Part shown: piece by piece, positions 54,726 through 64,000 of the stretch | Numbering within the stretch: position 1 is the stretch's first letter | How the letters are laid out: every line of letters begins with the position of its first letter | Origin: Phytobacter palmae | GTDB taxonomy: Bacteria; Pseudomonadota; Gammaproteobacteria; Enterobacterales; Enterobacteriaceae | NCBI GenBank assembly: GCA_900112785.1 | Contig: FONB01000001.1 | Coordinates: forward strand, 62,001-126,000 | Direction of reading: 5' to 3' | DNA length: 64,000 bases | The notes under the pieces: generated by a model | Database searches by the model: none | Told to the model about the DNA's origin: nothing | Seen by the model: only the letters and a program-made list of their open reading frames with translations | Position numbers and translations under genes: made by a program

Positions 54726-55742
54726 ATGCATCTGGCGCGCTTTCCCCGACTTTCACTCGGCCATTTTCCTACCCCCCTGGAGCCTCTGAATAATCTTTCT
54801 GCATTACTGGGTGGTCCGAAAATATGGATCAAACGTGATGATGCGACAGGGCTTGCCAGCGGTGGCAATAAAACCCGTAAGCTGGAGTTTCTGCTGGCCG
54901 ATGCGCTGGAGAAAAAAGCTGATGTGATCATTACCCAGGGGGCGACCCAGTCTAACCATGTGCGCCAGACCATTGCCGGCGCGGCGAAACTTGGGCTGGC
55001 TGCAAAAGTGCTGCTGGAAAAACGCGTCACCGATTTTGGCGAAGAGTATCAACGTTCCGGGAATGTCCTGCTGGATGATTTGCTGGGCGGTGAAATTGTT
55101 GCCCATCTTCCGGGCGGCACTGATATGCAGCAGGCGATGGAAGAGTATGCCTCGACGCTCCGTGAGCAGGGCCACAACCCCTACGTCATCCCTGGCGGTG
55201 GTTCTAACCCGATTGGCGCACTGGGCTACGTAGCCTGCGCTGAAGAGCTTCTTTACCAGTCTTCACAGTTACGTTTGCGTATTGATCATGTCGTGCACGC
55301 TACCGGCAGTACGGGTACACAAGCCGGGCTGGTCGCCGGGTTTACCGCCACCAACAGCCAGGTGCCTGTGCTGGGGATTAGCGTTCGCGCACCGAAGGCG
55401 AAGCAGGAGGAGAACGTCTGGAATCTGGCCTCGCGCACCCTGGCGTTGCTGGGCGTGCCGGGTGATCTGCCGCGTGAGGCGGTGGTGGCGAACAGCGATT
55501 ACGTTGGTGACGGTTATGGCCTGCCAACTGAGAGCATGCTGGAGGCACTGACCCTCTTTGCCCGTCATGAAGGCATTCTTCTCGACCCGGTCTATTCCGG
55601 CAAAGGCGCGGCCGGGCTTATCGACCTGATTCGCAAGGGCCATTTCCGCAAGGATGAGAACGTAGTGTTTATCCACACTGGTGGTTCGGTTGGCCTGTTT
55701 GGTTACCGCCAGGTGCTGGAGGCGCATGCCCGTCATGGCTAA
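54726..55742 (+). CDS. PLP-dependent lyase, CuyA (L-cysteate sulfo-lyase) / D-cysteine desulfhydrase family
   Basis: 338 residues of the ACC-deaminase/D-cysteine desulfhydrase family. The PLP lysine is Lys49 in [19 protein letters not shown] contacts the substrate; TGSTGTQAG binds the cofactor phosphate; [13 protein letters not shown] is typical. The sequence from MHLARFPR through [24 protein letters not shown] and [15 protein letters not shown] looks closer to CuyA, which turns L-cysteate into pyruvate, sulfite and ammonium, than to E. coli DcyD (~328 residues). Adjacent sulfonate-type ABC genes support cysteate as substrate; D-cysteine remains possible. AGGAG is upstream of the ATG. First gene of a five-gene operon. 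Confidence 0.85.
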   Translation: MHLARFPRLSLGHFPTPLEPLNNLSALLGGPKIWIKRDDATGLASGGNKTRKLEFLLADALEKKADVIITQGATQSNHVRQTIAGAAKLGLAAKVLLEKRVTDFGEEYQRSGNVLLDDLLGGEIVAHLPGGTDMQQAMEEYASTLREQGHNPYVIPGGGSNPIGALGYVACAEELLYQSSQLRLRIDHVVHATGSTGTQAGLVAGFTATNSQVPVLGISVRAPKAKQEENVWNLASRTLALLGVPGDLPREAVVANSDYVGDGYGLPTESMLEALTLFARHEGILLDPVYSGKGAAGLIDLIRKGHFRKDENVVFIHTGGSVGLFGYRQVLEAHARHG

Positions 55743-56460
55743 GCCCTTTTTGCTCGGCGTGCTGGGTGGCATGGGGCCGCTCGCCACGCTCGACTTTCAG
55801 CACAAATTGCTTGATGCCACACCGGCGCAGAGCGATCAGCACCATCTGCCGTCGGTAGTATGGAATGTGCCGCAAATCGCCGATCGGCAAAAGGCGCTGG
55901 CCGGGATTGGCCCGTCGCCGTTGCCTCAGCTACTTGAAGGCATTAAAAAACTGAATCAGGCGGGGGCGAGCCATATCGCTATCCCCTGCAATACCGCACA
56001 CCACTGGTATTCGCAACTGAGCGCCGCCAGCGATGCGCCCATTTTGCATATCGTTGATGCCACCCTGGATGCGCTATTAACGGTGGCTAAAAAGCCCGAA
56101 CGTGTCGGCATCATTGCCACTAAAGGGACGCTGGACGCAGGCTGGTATCAGCAACGACTCGCAGCTCAGGGTATTGAATCCATTACGCCCACCGAAGACG
56201 AACTGGCGGAGTGGTTTGTACCCGGATGCTATGCCGTGAAGCGAGGCAAACTGGCCGAGGGTGGCGAACTGCTCTCTTTGCAGGCGCTGGCGCTGATGGC
56301 GCGCGGCGCGCAGCAACTGGTGCTGGCCTGCACGGAGGTCCCGGTGGCTCTGCGCGCGGTGGATGCGCCATTTTTGCCACTCACCTACGACCCCGCACAA
56401 GCGCTGGCCGAACGATGTTCCCGCCTCTGGCAGGACTATCGCCTCACGCAACAGGCATAA
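55735..56460 (+). CDS. Aspartate/glutamate racemase-family protein
   Basis: 241 residues. Two catalytic cysteines in the expected places, Cys85 (IPCNTAHH) and Cys199 ([10 protein letters not shown]), and an N-terminal [14 protein letters not shown] motif, mark a cofactor-independent amino-acid racemase like YgeA. It overlaps the lyase gene by 8 bp (GGAGG upstream; an ATG at 55726 is an alternative start). Coupling to a PLP lyase suggests it interconverts D and L forms of the lyase substrate, such as cysteate; this is inference. It is also related to broad-specificity hydantoin/arylmalonate enzymes, so other substrates are possible. Confidence 0.85.
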   Translation: MAKPFLLGVLGGMGPLATLDFQHKLLDATPAQSDQHHLPSVVWNVPQIADRQKALAGIGPSPLPQLLEGIKKLNQAGASHIAIPCNTAHHWYSQLSAASDAPILHIVDATLDALLTVAKKPERVGIIATKGTLDAGWYQQRLAAQGIESITPTEDELAEWFVPGCYAVKRGKLAEGGELLSLQALALMARGAQQLVLACTEVPVALRAVDAPFLPLTYDPAQALAERCSRLWQDYRLTQQA

Positions 56461-56535
56461 AACAAGACACTTTAATTGATTATTTTCTCCTGTTTTGCAG
56501 GAGTGATGACATGCATTTATCTCAAGGAAAAAGAA

Positions 56536-57537
56536 ATGAAAAAAACGCTCGGCATATTATTTGCAGCAGCCAGTCTTTGGACCAATATCAGTATGGCCGC
56601 CAATCCTCCAGAAGTCCGTGTGGCTTATAGCGGTGGCTCGCAGGTATTAATGTTGGCAAAAGCCGATGGCTCGTTAGATAAGGCATTACACAGCCAGGTG
56701 AAATGGGTGCAATTCGCTTCCGGTGCGGATGCACTTAATTATTTCGCCAGTAATGCGATTGATATTGCGAATTTCGGCTCCAGTCCGGCAACTGCGGGTA
56801 TCGTGCGTAAATTACCGGTTGAAATTATTGGTGTCTCCGGTGTGATAGCCAGCTACGAGCGTTTAATTGGTAAAGAAGGCATCAACAATATTAAAGATAT
56901 TGAAGGGAAACGCGTGGCCTATCCGCCGAACTCCACCGCGCAATATGCGCTGGAAGCGGCTATCAGCGTCAATAAACTGGATCGCAGCAAAATTACCCTC
57001 CTGCCATTGCGCCCGGCAGAGATGGTGGCGGCCTGGAAACGCGGTGATATTGATGCAGGCTATGTATGGGCGCCGTTTGCCCAGGAGCTGGAATCCTCCG
57101 GCGGCCACCAGGTCTTTGCCACTAAAGATCTGCAAAAAGATGGCTACCTGATTTACAACAACTACGTCGTACGTAAAGCCTTTGCGCAACAGTATCCAGA
57201 AACGGTAAGCGCCTTCCTGCGCGTACACCAGCAGAAAGTCGACGAGTTTAAGAAAGACCCGGAAAGCGCAGCGGCTATCGTAGCGAAAGAGGTAGGTGCA
57301 CCGGTGACTACCGCGGCTAATACCCTGGGGGGGCTGGAGTATCCGACACTGGCCGATCAAGGCACGGCGGCCTGGCTGGGTAACGGCACAGATACCACGC
57401 ATAGTGGTATCGGCAAGGCGCTCAGCAAAACGTCCAACTTTCTCGCAGGCATAGGCGAAATCCGCCAGCGTGATATCCCGGACAACTGGGATGCGGCCAT
57501 CGACTCCCGTTACATCCGGGAAGCGGCAGCAAAATGA
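56536..57537 (+). CDS. Sulfonate/taurine-type ABC transporter, periplasmic binding protein (TauA/SsuA family)
   Basis: 333 residues. A signal peptide (residues ~1-21, ends ISMA) and an NMT1/SsuA-type fold: EVRVAYSGGSQVLMLAKADGSL, FGSSPATAGIV, GKRVAYPPNSTAQYALEAA, then DIDAGYVWAPFAQEL. It resembles TauA (about 320 residues), which binds taurine. It lies 75 bp after the racemase gene and overlaps the permease gene by 4 bp. The ligand is predicted to be an organosulfonate, perhaps cysteate; nitrate- and pyrimidine-precursor-binding relatives exist, so it is not proven. Confidence 0.88.
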   Translation: MKKTLGILFAAASLWTNISMAANPPEVRVAYSGGSQVLMLAKADGSLDKALHSQVKWVQFASGADALNYFASNAIDIANFGSSPATAGIVRKLPVEIIGVSGVIASYERLIGKEGINNIKDIEGKRVAYPPNSTAQYALEAAISVNKLDRSKITLLPLRPAEMVAAWKRGDIDAGYVWAPFAQELESSGGHQVFATKDLQKDGYLIYNNYVVRKAFAQQYPETVSAFLRVHQQKVDEFKKDPESAAAIVAKEVGAPVTTAANTLGGLEYPTLADQGTAAWLGNGTDTTHSGIGKALSKTSNFLAGIGEIRQRDIPDNWDAAIDSRYIREAAAK

Positions 57538-58304
57538 AAGTAAGTCAGCATATTGCCATCAGCGTGTTTTCGGTGGCGGTTTTCTTCGCACTCTGGCAAC
57601 TGGCGGCCACCCGGCAATGGGTGGACCCGCTGTTGCTGCCGTCACTCACCGATATTGGCCTTACGGCACAAGAACTGCTGGCAGACGGCTATCGCCAGGT
57701 GCCGCTGTGGCAGCACGTAGCGGTGAGCCTGGCCCGCGCCCTGAGCGCTTTTGCCGTCGCGATTGTGTTGGGCATCCCGCTCGGGCTGTTGATGGGGCTT
57801 TCGCCCGGTTTGTCCGCGGTGCTTAACCCGTTCGTGCAATTCCTGCGCCCGTTGCCGAAAATCGCGCTGATCCCGCTGGCGGTGGTGTGGCTGGGGATTG
57901 GAGAAGCCTCGAAATTCTTCCTGATCTTTATCGCCACCTTCCTGAGCGTGGTGGTTGGCGCGTCGGCGGCGGTAGAGCGGATTGGCCGGGCGCGCATTCG
58001 TGTGGCGCAAACGCTGGGTGCGACAAAAGGGCAGATTTTCCTGCGTGTGGTGTTGCCGGACGCGCTACCGGATCTCTTCACCACCGTCAGGCTATCAATC
58101 GGCATTGGCTGGACATCGCTGATCGCTGCCGAGATGGTGGCGGCAAGTTCCGGCCTCGGCTGGATGGTGATTAATGCCAGCTCCTACTTACGCACCGATA
58201 TCGTCATGCTCGGCATTCTGTTGCTGGGTGGAACGGGCTATCTGTTGGATTTATTACTGTTGGGACTGCAACGTCTGTTTGTCCCATGGGCGGGGAAAGA
58301 ATAA
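57534..58304 (+). CDS. Sulfonate/taurine-type ABC transporter, permease (TauC/SsuC family)
   Basis: 256 residues with six membrane helices. The cytoplasmic coupling loop EAA-like motif is visible (RIRVAQTLGATKGQIFLRVVLPDALPDL, near 150-178), and LPKIALIPLAVVWLGIGEASKFFLI is typical of this family. Overlaps the binding-protein gene by 4 bp and the ATPase gene by 1 bp, which indicates one operon. Confidence 0.9.
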   Translation: MKVSQHIAISVFSVAVFFALWQLAATRQWVDPLLLPSLTDIGLTAQELLADGYRQVPLWQHVAVSLARALSAFAVAIVLGIPLGLLMGLSPGLSAVLNPFVQFLRPLPKIALIPLAVVWLGIGEASKFFLIFIATFLSVVVGASAAVERIGRARIRVAQTLGATKGQIFLRVVLPDALPDLFTTVRLSIGIGWTSLIAAEMVAASSGLGWMVINASSYLRTDIVMLGILLLGGTGYLLDLLLLGLQRLFVPWAGKE

Positions 58305-59080
58305 TGAGTGCCATCGCGCTGGAAAATGTCAGCCTCTCCTTTGCGGCAAAACCGCAGCCGTTTACGGTTCTGGAGGAGATCAATCTCACTCTGGATAAAG
58401 GGGAGTTTGTGGTACTGCTGGGGCCGTCGGGCTGCGGCAAATCCACTATCCTCAATCTTGTCGCCGGGTTTACCAAACCGGATAGCGGCCGCGTACTGGC
58501 GACCGGAAAACCCGTACAGCAGCCGGGGCCGGAGCGCGGCATGATCTTTCAGCAGCCAAACCTGTTCCCGTGGTTGTCAGTGCTGGATAACGTCACCTTT
58601 GGCCCGCGTCTGGGCCGTTATCAAAAAGAAGAGGTCAATGCCCGTGCGCTGGACTGGCTGAACCGCGTTGGTCTGAAAGGTTTTGAGCAGCATGCGCCGT
58701 GGCAGCTTTCCGGCGGTATGAAACAGCGTGTGGCGCTGGCCCGCGCCTGGCTGCCGGGGCCGGAGGTATTGCTCCTGGATGAACCCTTCGGGGCGCTGGA
58801 TGCACAAACCCGCCTGATGATGCAGGAACTCCTGCGAGAGGCCTGGCTTACCACTGGCACCACGCTGCTGTTCGTCACCCACGATGTAGAAGAGGCGCTG
58901 TTTCTCGCTGACCGCATCCTGGTGATGTCGGCGAAACCGGGAAAAATCGTCGAAGAGATTGTCCTGCCCTTTGGCCGCGATCGTGATATCGAAACGCTTG
59001 CGGAGCACCCGCGTTACGGCGAAATCAAGCAGCACGTTTTACACCGCGTCCGTCAGGAGGCGAAACGCCATCTTAGTTGA
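58304..59080 (+). CDS. Sulfonate/taurine-type ABC transporter, ATPase (TauB/SsuB family)
   Basis: 258 residues. Walker A GPSGCGKST, Q-loop FQQPNLFPW, signature LSGGMKQRVALARAW, Walker B VLLLDEPFGALD and the H-loop VTHDVEEAL are all intact. The start is ATG 58304, sharing its A with the permease stop. It completes the importer. The stop is directly followed by the rlmB promoter, with no terminator between, so the operon may read into rlmB. Confidence 0.93.
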   Translation: MSAIALENVSLSFAAKPQPFTVLEEINLTLDKGEFVVLLGPSGCGKSTILNLVAGFTKPDSGRVLATGKPVQQPGPERGMIFQQPNLFPWLSVLDNVTFGPRLGRYQKEEVNARALDWLNRVGLKGFEQHAPWQLSGGMKQRVALARAWLPGPEVLLLDEPFGALDAQTRLMMQELLREAWLTTGTTLLFVTHDVEEALFLADRILVMSAKPGKIVEEIVLPFGRDRDIETLAEHPRYGEIKQHVLHRVRQEAKRHLS

Positions 59081-59109
59081 TTCGATCTGAGGCGTCTGTC
59101 GGTTATAAT
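59081..59109 (+). promoter_or_regulatory. Likely rlmB promoter
   Basis: TTCGAT (59081-59086), 17-bp spacer, TATAAT (59104-59109). It begins right after the ATPase stop codon, so rlmB keeps its own promoter downstream of the inserted operon. Confidence 0.6.
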
Positions 59110-59173
59110 GTGGCGATGTGAATGTCTTACAGCCTATTCAACCCGGCGATATCGCCCCAAATGAGTACCATTG

Positions 59174-59908
59174 ATGAGTGAAATGATTTACGGCATCCAT
59201 GCGGTGCAGGCCCTGCTGGAACGCGCACCAGAGCGTTTTCAGGAAGTGTTTATTCTCAAGGGGCGCGAAGACAAACGCCTGCTGCCCCTGATCCACGCGC
59301 TGGAAGCGCAGGGTGTCGTGATTCAGGTCGCTAACCGTCAATATCTGGATGAAAAAAGCGAAGGGGCGGTGCACCAGGGCATTATTGCTCGCGTGAAACC
59401 GGGCCGTCAGTATCAGGAAAACGATCTTCCGGATCTGATCGCCAGCCTCGATCAACCCTTCTTACTCATCCTCGATGGCGTCACCGATCCCCATAACCTC
59501 GGCGCCTGCCTGCGTAGCGCCGATGCGGCTGGCGTACATGCGGTGATCGTCCCGAAAGACAAGTCTGCGCAACTGAATGCGACTGCTAAAAAAGTGGCCT
59601 GTGGCGCTGCGGAAAACGTCCCGCTGATCCGTGTGACCAACCTGGCGCGCACCATGCGTCTGCTCCAGGAAGAGAATATCTGGATTGTGGGCACTGCGGG
59701 TGAAGCGGATCATACCCTCTTCCAGAGCAAAATGACTGGCCCTATGGCGCTGGTGATGGGCGCGGAAGGCGAAGGCATGCGCCGTCTGACACGTGAGCAC
59801 TGCGACGAGCTGATCAGCATTCCGATGGCAGGTAGCGTGTCGTCGCTGAACGTGTCGGTCGCCACCGGTATCTGCCTGTTCGAAGCCGTGCGTCAGCGTG
59901 CGAAATAA
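59174..59908 (+). CDS. rlmB: RlmB 23S rRNA Gm2251 methyltransferase
   Basis: 244 residues. A SpoU-family (SPOUT) enzyme that 2'-O-methylates G2251 in the P-loop of 23S rRNA. N-terminal substrate domain (~1-75), then motif 1 [16 protein letters not shown], motif 2 [11 protein letters not shown] and motif 3 [15 protein letters not shown] that form the trefoil knot. ATG 59174 is preferred over the adjacent in-frame TTG. In E. coli it follows rnr directly; here a five-gene operon intervenes. Confidence 0.97.
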   Translation: MSEMIYGIHAVQALLERAPERFQEVFILKGREDKRLLPLIHALEAQGVVIQVANRQYLDEKSEGAVHQGIIARVKPGRQYQENDLPDLIASLDQPFLLILDGVTDPHNLGACLRSADAAGVHAVIVPKDKSAQLNATAKKVACGAAENVPLIRVTNLARTMRLLQEENIWIVGTAGEADHTLFQSKMTGPMALVMGAEGEGMRRLTREHCDELISIPMAGSVSSLNVSVATGICLFEAVRQRAK

Positions 59909-59945
59909 GCCGTAAACTCTCCCGGAGAAAGGTTTTTAGTGTTTT

Positions 59946-59970
59946 CACCCTCTCCCGGCGGGAGAGGGTA
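59946..59970. repeat. Palindromic repeat/terminator between rlmB and the MHS transporter
   Basis: CCCTCTCCC-GGC-GGGAGAGGG perfect palindrome in the convergent gap. It shares its core with the element embedded in dsbD. Confidence 0.75.
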
Positions 59971-59980
59971 TCAGGCCGCA

Positions 59981-61285
59981 CTACTCCTCCAGTGAACGCT
60001 GATGATCGTCTTTCCTGAGTGTCATCAGCGCAATTACGCTCACTACCGCCGTTACCATCACATACCAGGCCGGAATATCCAGATTCCCCGTCTGCTTAAT
60101 CAGCCCGGTAATAATCAACCCCGCACAGCCTGAGAAAATCGCATTCGACAGCGAATAGGCCAGCCCCAGCCCGGTGTAACGGACGCGCGTGGGAAACATT
60201 TCCGCCAGCATGGCGGGGCCCGGGCCTGCCAGCATGCCCACCAGTCCACCGGCGATAAACACGACGGATGCTTTGACCAGTAAGGTACTGGATTCCGCCT
60301 GTAAAATTTTCAGCAAGGGCAACGCCAGGATAAGCAGCAGAACGGCGGCGGTGACCATCACGGCGCGTCGCCCAATCCGGTCACTCAGCATGCCGGACGG
60401 GATAATCGTCAGAGCGAACCCGGCGTTTGATATCACCGCAATCAACAGCGCCTGATTAAAACCAGTGTGCAGCGCCGACTGAAGGTAGGTCGGCATAATG
60501 ACCAGATAGGTATAACCCGCCGCTGACCAGACCATCAGACGACAAATACCGGTAATAATCGCTTTTAGCGTACTGGCGAAACTGGCTGGCTGAGGCGGGG
60601 CCACCTGCGTTCTCTGGCGTACAAAACTGGGTGTCTCTTCCATGTTAACGCGAAGCCAGAGCGCCACTCCGCCCATTGGGATGGCGATGAAAAAGGGGAT
60701 GCGCCAGCCCCAGTCGTGAAGTGCTTCCGGGCTCAGTAATGCTGACAACAACGCGACGACCCCGGCTCCCGCCAGTAGCCCGAGGGCGACGGTCAATGAC
60801 TGCCATGCACCGTACAAACCGCGCTTACCTCGTGGGGCAAACTCGGTCATCAGTGAGACGGCTCCGCCGTATTCCCCACCGGCAAACAGCCCCTGCAAAA
60901 TACGCAAGCCGGTAATAAGCAGCGGTGCGGCGACGCCAATGCTGGCATAAACCGGCACCAGACCAATAGCCGCTGTCGCCAGCGTCATCAGAACGAGAAC
61001 AATAATTAGCGTCGGCTTTCGGCCTATCCGGTCGCCCATGCGGCCAAACACCACTGCACCCAATGGCCGGAAGAAGAATGCCACTGCAAACGCGGCATAG
61101 GTCAGGATCAGACTGGTGATAGCAGATTCACCTTCGAGGGTAAAAAAGTTCTTGGCAATCACCGTGGCAAGAAAGCCATAGACCGCAAACTCGTACCATT
61201 CGATAAAATTACCGATAGAGCCTGCGATCAGCGCTCTTTTTTGTGCATATGTTGTTGTCATGGGCGTCACCGTTCCTGGTTTCAT
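59981..61285 (-). CDS. MHS-family major facilitator transporter
   Basis: About 434 residues with twelve membrane segments and the ProP-like MHS signatures: SIGNFIEWYEFAVYGFLA at the first helix, loop motif GRMGDRIGRKPT, GLFAGGEYGGAVSLMTEF, DWGWRIPFF and SDRIGRRAV. It has no ProP-type coiled-coil tail. The ATG at 61285 has GAGG about 10 bp upstream; the ATG at 61261 (8 residues shorter) is an alternative. The MHS family carries citrate, alpha-ketoglutarate, shikimate, betaines and other metabolites; the substrate here is open. It occupies the place of yjfI-yjfC in E. coli and is divergent from aidB. Confidence 0.9.
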   Translation of the reverse strand: MKPGTVTPMTTTYAQKRALIAGSIGNFIEWYEFAVYGFLATVIAKNFFTLEGESAITSLILTYAAFAVAFFFRPLGAVVFGRMGDRIGRKPTLIIVLVLMTLATAAIGLVPVYASIGVAAPLLITGLRILQGLFAGGEYGGAVSLMTEFAPRGKRGLYGAWQSLTVALGLLAGAGVVALLSALLSPEALHDWGWRIPFFIAIPMGGVALWLRVNMEETPSFVRQRTQVAPPQPASFASTLKAIITGICRLMVWSAAGYTYLVIMPTYLQSALHTGFNQALLIAVISNAGFALTIIPSGMLSDRIGRRAVMVTAAVLLLILALPLLKILQAESSTLLVKASVVFIAGGLVGMLAGPGPAMLAEMFPTRVRYTGLGLAYSLSNAIFSGCAGLIITGLIKQTGNLDIPAWYVMVTAVVSVIALMTLRKDDHQRSLEE

Positions 61286-61423
61286 AACATTAAGCCTCGC
61301 CGCTAAGTGCGGGTAACGCAAACAGAAAGCGCCCATACGTACCGTTTTGTGACCGCTATCGCGGGCGGAACGCCCCCCATCTGCCCATACTTATTGCCGA
61401 TGTCATTGATGGAGAGCAAACAG

Positions 61424-63043
61424 ATGCACTGGCAAACGCATACCGTTTTTAATCAACCCATCCCCCTGAATAACAGTAATCTTTTCCTTTCTGACCGGGC
61501 TCTGTATGACGCTGTGAACCGCGAAGGGGCGGCCTGGGATACTGATTTATTGGCCAGTATCGGCCAGCAATTGGGTACAGCGGAATCGCTGGAGCTCGGC
61601 AGGCTGGCCAACGTCAATCCACCGGAGCTGTTGCGCTATGACCCGACGGGGGCACGACTTGATGATGTGCGGTTTCATCCTGCATGGCATTTGCTGATGC
61701 AAGGTCTGTGCGCCAACCGTGTTCACAACCTGGCGTGGGAAGAGGATGCCCGCAGCGGCTCTTTTGTTGCCCGTGCCGCGCGGTTTGTGCTTCATGCGCA
61801 GGTGGAAGCTGGTTCGTTATGCCCTGTTACCATGACCTTTGCCGCCACGCCGTTATTGCAGCACTCTCTGCCTGCCCCGTTTAAAGACTGGCTAAAACCG
61901 CTGATGAGCGACCGTTACGACCCACATCTCGCGCCAGGCAACCAAAAGCGTGGTCTGCTGATTGGTATGGGGATGACGGAAAAACAGGGCGGTTCGGACG
62001 TGCTCAGTAATACCACACGGGCGCAACGCAGCGGCGAGAGCTATCGGCTGGTGGGACACAAGTGGTTTTTCTCAGTACCGCAGAGTGATGCGCATCTGGT
62101 TCTGGCACAGGCGGAAGGCGGGCTCTCCTGCTTTTTTGTCCCCCGTTTTTTACCCGACGGACAGCGTAACGGTGTGCGACTGGAGCGCCTGAAAGATAAG
62201 CTGGGTAACCGCTCGAATGCCAGCAGCGAAGCGGAGTTCTGCGAGGCCAGCGGCTGGTTGGTCGGGGAAGAGGGGGATGGCGTGCGTCAAATCCTCAAAA
62301 TGGGCGGCCTGACCCGCTTTGACTGTGCGCTGGGGAGTCACGGTCTGATGCGCCGGGCATTTTCCGTGGCGCTATATCATGCCCATCAACGTCAGGCATT
62401 CGGAAAAAATCTCATCGACCAGCCAATGATGCGGGAAGTCCTTAGCCGGATGGCGCTGCAACTGGAAGGACAAACCGCGTTTTTATTCCGCCTTGCCCGA
62501 GCCTGGGATGCTCGCGCTACGCCGGAAGAGACGCTTTGGGCACGGTTGTTCACCCCCGTTGCGAAATTTGCGGTCTGCAAAGCGGGTATGCCATTTGTTG
62601 GCGAAGCCATGGAAGTCCTGGGGGGTATTGGCTATTGCGAAGAGAGCGAACTTCCCCGGATTTATCGGGAAATGCCGGTAAACAGTATCTGGGAGGGCTC
62701 CGGCAATATTATGTGTCTTGATGTATTACGCGTACTGGGCAAACAGCAGGGGATCAATGAGTTGTTGCATGATGCGTTTGGCGCGGTCAAAGGCCAGGAC
62801 AGGCACTTTGATCGCGCATGGCGCCAGTTACAGCAACAGTTGCGTAAACCTCTGGAGGCGCAGGGGCGGGAAATTACCCGGCAGCTCTATCTGTTAGCGA
62901 CAGGGGCACAAATGTTGCAATTCGCTTCCCCGTCGATAGCGCAAGCCTGGTGCCGGATGATGCTGGATATACGCGGCGCGTCGGTTGTGCCAGAGCAGGT
63001 ACAAAATGACCTGCTGCTGCGTGCCACAGGCGGTGCCGGTTAG
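61424..63043 (+). CDS. aidB: AidB acyl-CoA dehydrogenase-like DNA-alkylation response protein
   Basis: 539 residues (E. coli 541). A flavoprotein of the acyl-CoA dehydrogenase fold, induced by Ada after alkylation, that binds DNA and limits alkylation damage. Core motifs: [75 protein letters not shown]. The start [19 protein letters not shown] is that of E. coli, with GGAGAG 7 bp upstream. The stop overlaps the convergent chemoreceptor end by 4 bp. I could not find a clear Ada box upstream. Confidence 0.95.
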   Translation: MHWQTHTVFNQPIPLNNSNLFLSDRALYDAVNREGAAWDTDLLASIGQQLGTAESLELGRLANVNPPELLRYDPTGARLDDVRFHPAWHLLMQGLCANRVHNLAWEEDARSGSFVARAARFVLHAQVEAGSLCPVTMTFAATPLLQHSLPAPFKDWLKPLMSDRYDPHLAPGNQKRGLLIGMGMTEKQGGSDVLSNTTRAQRSGESYRLVGHKWFFSVPQSDAHLVLAQAEGGLSCFFVPRFLPDGQRNGVRLERLKDKLGNRSNASSEAEFCEASGWLVGEEGDGVRQILKMGGLTRFDCALGSHGLMRRAFSVALYHAHQRQAFGKNLIDQPMMREVLSRMALQLEGQTAFLFRLARAWDARATPEETLWARLFTPVAKFAVCKAGMPFVGEAMEVLGGIGYCEESELPRIYREMPVNSIWEGSGNIMCLDVLRVLGKQQGINELLHDAFGAVKGQDRHFDRAWRQLQQQLRKPLEAQGREITRQLYLLATGAQMLQFASPSIAQAWCRMMLDIRGASVVPEQVQNDLLLRATGGAG

Positions 63044-64000
63044 TCCGTTTTCAGGCTAAACAGGCGGACCACCTCCGTCAAATGGGCTCCTTTTTCGCGC
63101 AGTGTGCCAGCGGTTTGCTCACTGCGTGAAACCCGTTCTGCGTTAATATGAGTGGCTTCGCCAATATGGGTCATGGCGATATTGACCTGATTAATACCTG
63201 CCGACTGCTCATGGGAGGCGTTGTTAATCTCATTAACCAACTGGTTGATGTGGTTCATATGCGCAGTAATAGACTCCATTGCCTGCCGGGTATTATTGGA
63301 TAACGCATGGCCCTCACGGACTTTTTTGAGCGTATCGCTGGTCAGCTCATCGATCTCTTTTACCGCATTGGCGCTGCGCGCCGCCAGCGCCCGTACTTCC
63401 TGGGCCACGACGGCAAATCCTTTACCATGTTCCCCGGCGCGAGCGGCTTCAACTGCGGCGTTAAGCGCAAGGATATTAGTCTGAAAGGCAATCGATTCAA
63501 TTACATGGGTGATATCGGCAATCCGCTGAGAGGCGTTACGAATCGCGTCCATGGTCGCAACCGCTTCTTCGACGGTGATTCCACCCTTTTGTACTTCCAC
63601 GGCGGTTTCATTCACCAGCGAAAGCATCTCTTCCATACTGGCGGCATTCTGCTGAAGAGTCGCAGCAAGTTGCTCCATGCTGGCTGAGGTCTCCTCGACG
63701 CTGCTGGCCTGCTTATTAATTTGCTCGCTGATTTCACTGCTGTCGGCGGCAAGCGCATTGGTACCATGGTGAATATCACTGGCGGATTCACGCACTTGTA
63801 AAACAATAGTGTGCAGACCATTCCCTATCCCGTTGATGGCATCAATGAGTTGTCCCACTTCGTCCTGACGTTTGACCTCCAGGCTGGCCCGCAGATCGCC
63901 CGACGCATAACGGCTGGCCAGGCCGATGGCATCGCGCAGGGGGCGGGTCAACCAGCGGCGGACAATCACTACAAACAGTGCGGCAAACAGCAAAGAGAGC
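63040..64000 (-). CDS. Methyl-accepting chemotaxis receptor, C-terminal part (truncated by window edge)
   Basis: The frame is open to the window end, so about 319 C-terminal residues are visible: the end of TM2 ([14 protein letters not shown]), a HAMP domain ([20 protein letters not shown]), methylation helices and the conserved hairpin tip ([36 protein letters not shown]). It ends RLFSLKTD, without a CheR-docking xWxxF tail, unlike the receptor at 19.9 kb. Ligand domain and promoter are outside the window. Not a K-12 neighbour of aidB. Confidence 0.9.
   Translation of the reverse strand, partial: LSLLFAALFVVIVRRWLTRPLRDAIGLASRYASGDLRASLEVKRQDEVGQLIDAINGIGNGLHTIVLQVRESASDIHHGTNALAADSSEISEQINKQASSVEETSASMEQLAATLQQNAASMEEMLSLVNETAVEVQKGGITVEEAVATMDAIRNASQRIADITHVIESIAFQTNILALNAAVEAARAGEHGKGFAVVAQEVRALAARSANAVKEIDELTSDTLKKVREGHALSNNTRQAMESITAHMNHINQLVNEINNASHEQSAGINQVNIAMTHIGEATHINAERVSRSEQTAGTLREKGAHLTEVVRLFSLKTD

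Noticed and set aside
54726..55742. Naming the lyase dcyD outright
   Set aside because: The similarity pattern and the neighbouring sulfonate importer fit CuyA better than E. coli DcyD, but without an alignment search neither symbol is safe.
61286..61423. Ada-binding site for aidB
   Set aside because: No convincing Ada box was found by eye in the divergent gap.

Overview
This is a chromosomal window from an enteric bacterium of the Enterobacteriaceae, most like Citrobacter. The gene order from crfC-yjcZ-proP through groSL, efp, frdABCD, psd, orn, mutL-miaA-hfq-hflXKC, purA, nsrR-rnr-rlmB to aidB is the backbone seen around 94-95 min of E. coli, and most products can be aligned by eye almost end to end with E. 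coli proteins. A LuxR-type gene next to ecnAB resembles entR, described in Citrobacter freundii. There is no ampC/ampR between frdD and blc, which argues against the C. freundii complex. The species call is an inference.

Layout. 1-7.4 kb: the 3' part of crfC, then yjcZ, a KdgT-type permease, proP with a long regulatory region, a NicO-type metal exporter, and pheU (tRNA-Phe), whose 3' end and terminator are duplicated. 7.5-9.6 kb: an AraC-type regulator and a LysE/RhtB exporter that share an 18-bp repeated site, then yjdC. 9.6-16.6 kb: dsbD, cutA, dcuA, aspA, fxsA, yjeH. 16.8-25.6 kb: groSL with its heat-shock promoter and an ERIC element, yjeI, a flagellar-controlled chemoreceptor, yjeJ, epmB/efp, ecnA, ecnB, entR-like. 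25.7-31.3 kb: guanidine-II riboswitch plus sugE, blc, frdDCBA, epmA. 31.4-39.3 kb: mscM-psd-rsgA, orn, two tRNA-Gly genes, a datA-like cluster of DnaA boxes, queG. 39.3-51.3 kb: nnr-tsaE-amiB-mutL-miaA-hfq-hflX-hflK-hflC, yjeT, purA. 51.5-64 kb: nsrR, an ERIC element, rnr, a five-gene sulfonate/amino-acid cluster, rlmB, an MHS-family transporter, aidB and the C-terminal half of a second chemoreceptor.

The accessory parts are the KdgT permease, the NicO exporter, the AraC/LysE pair, the chemoreceptor between yjeI and yjeJ, the entR-like gene, the cluster between rnr and rlmB, and the MHS transporter that stands where E. coli has yjfI-yjfC. The most interesting is the rnr-rlmB insertion. It joins a CuyA-like PLP lyase, an Asp/Glu-type racemase and a complete TauABC/SsuABC-type ABC importer, and can be read as a compact system for importing a sulfonated amino acid such as D- or L-cysteate and releasing its sulfur. 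Other notable items are the duplicated putative operator of the AraC/LysE pair (one copy inside the regulator's own coding end), a GC-rich palindrome that forms part of the DsbD linker, and the duplicated pheU end.
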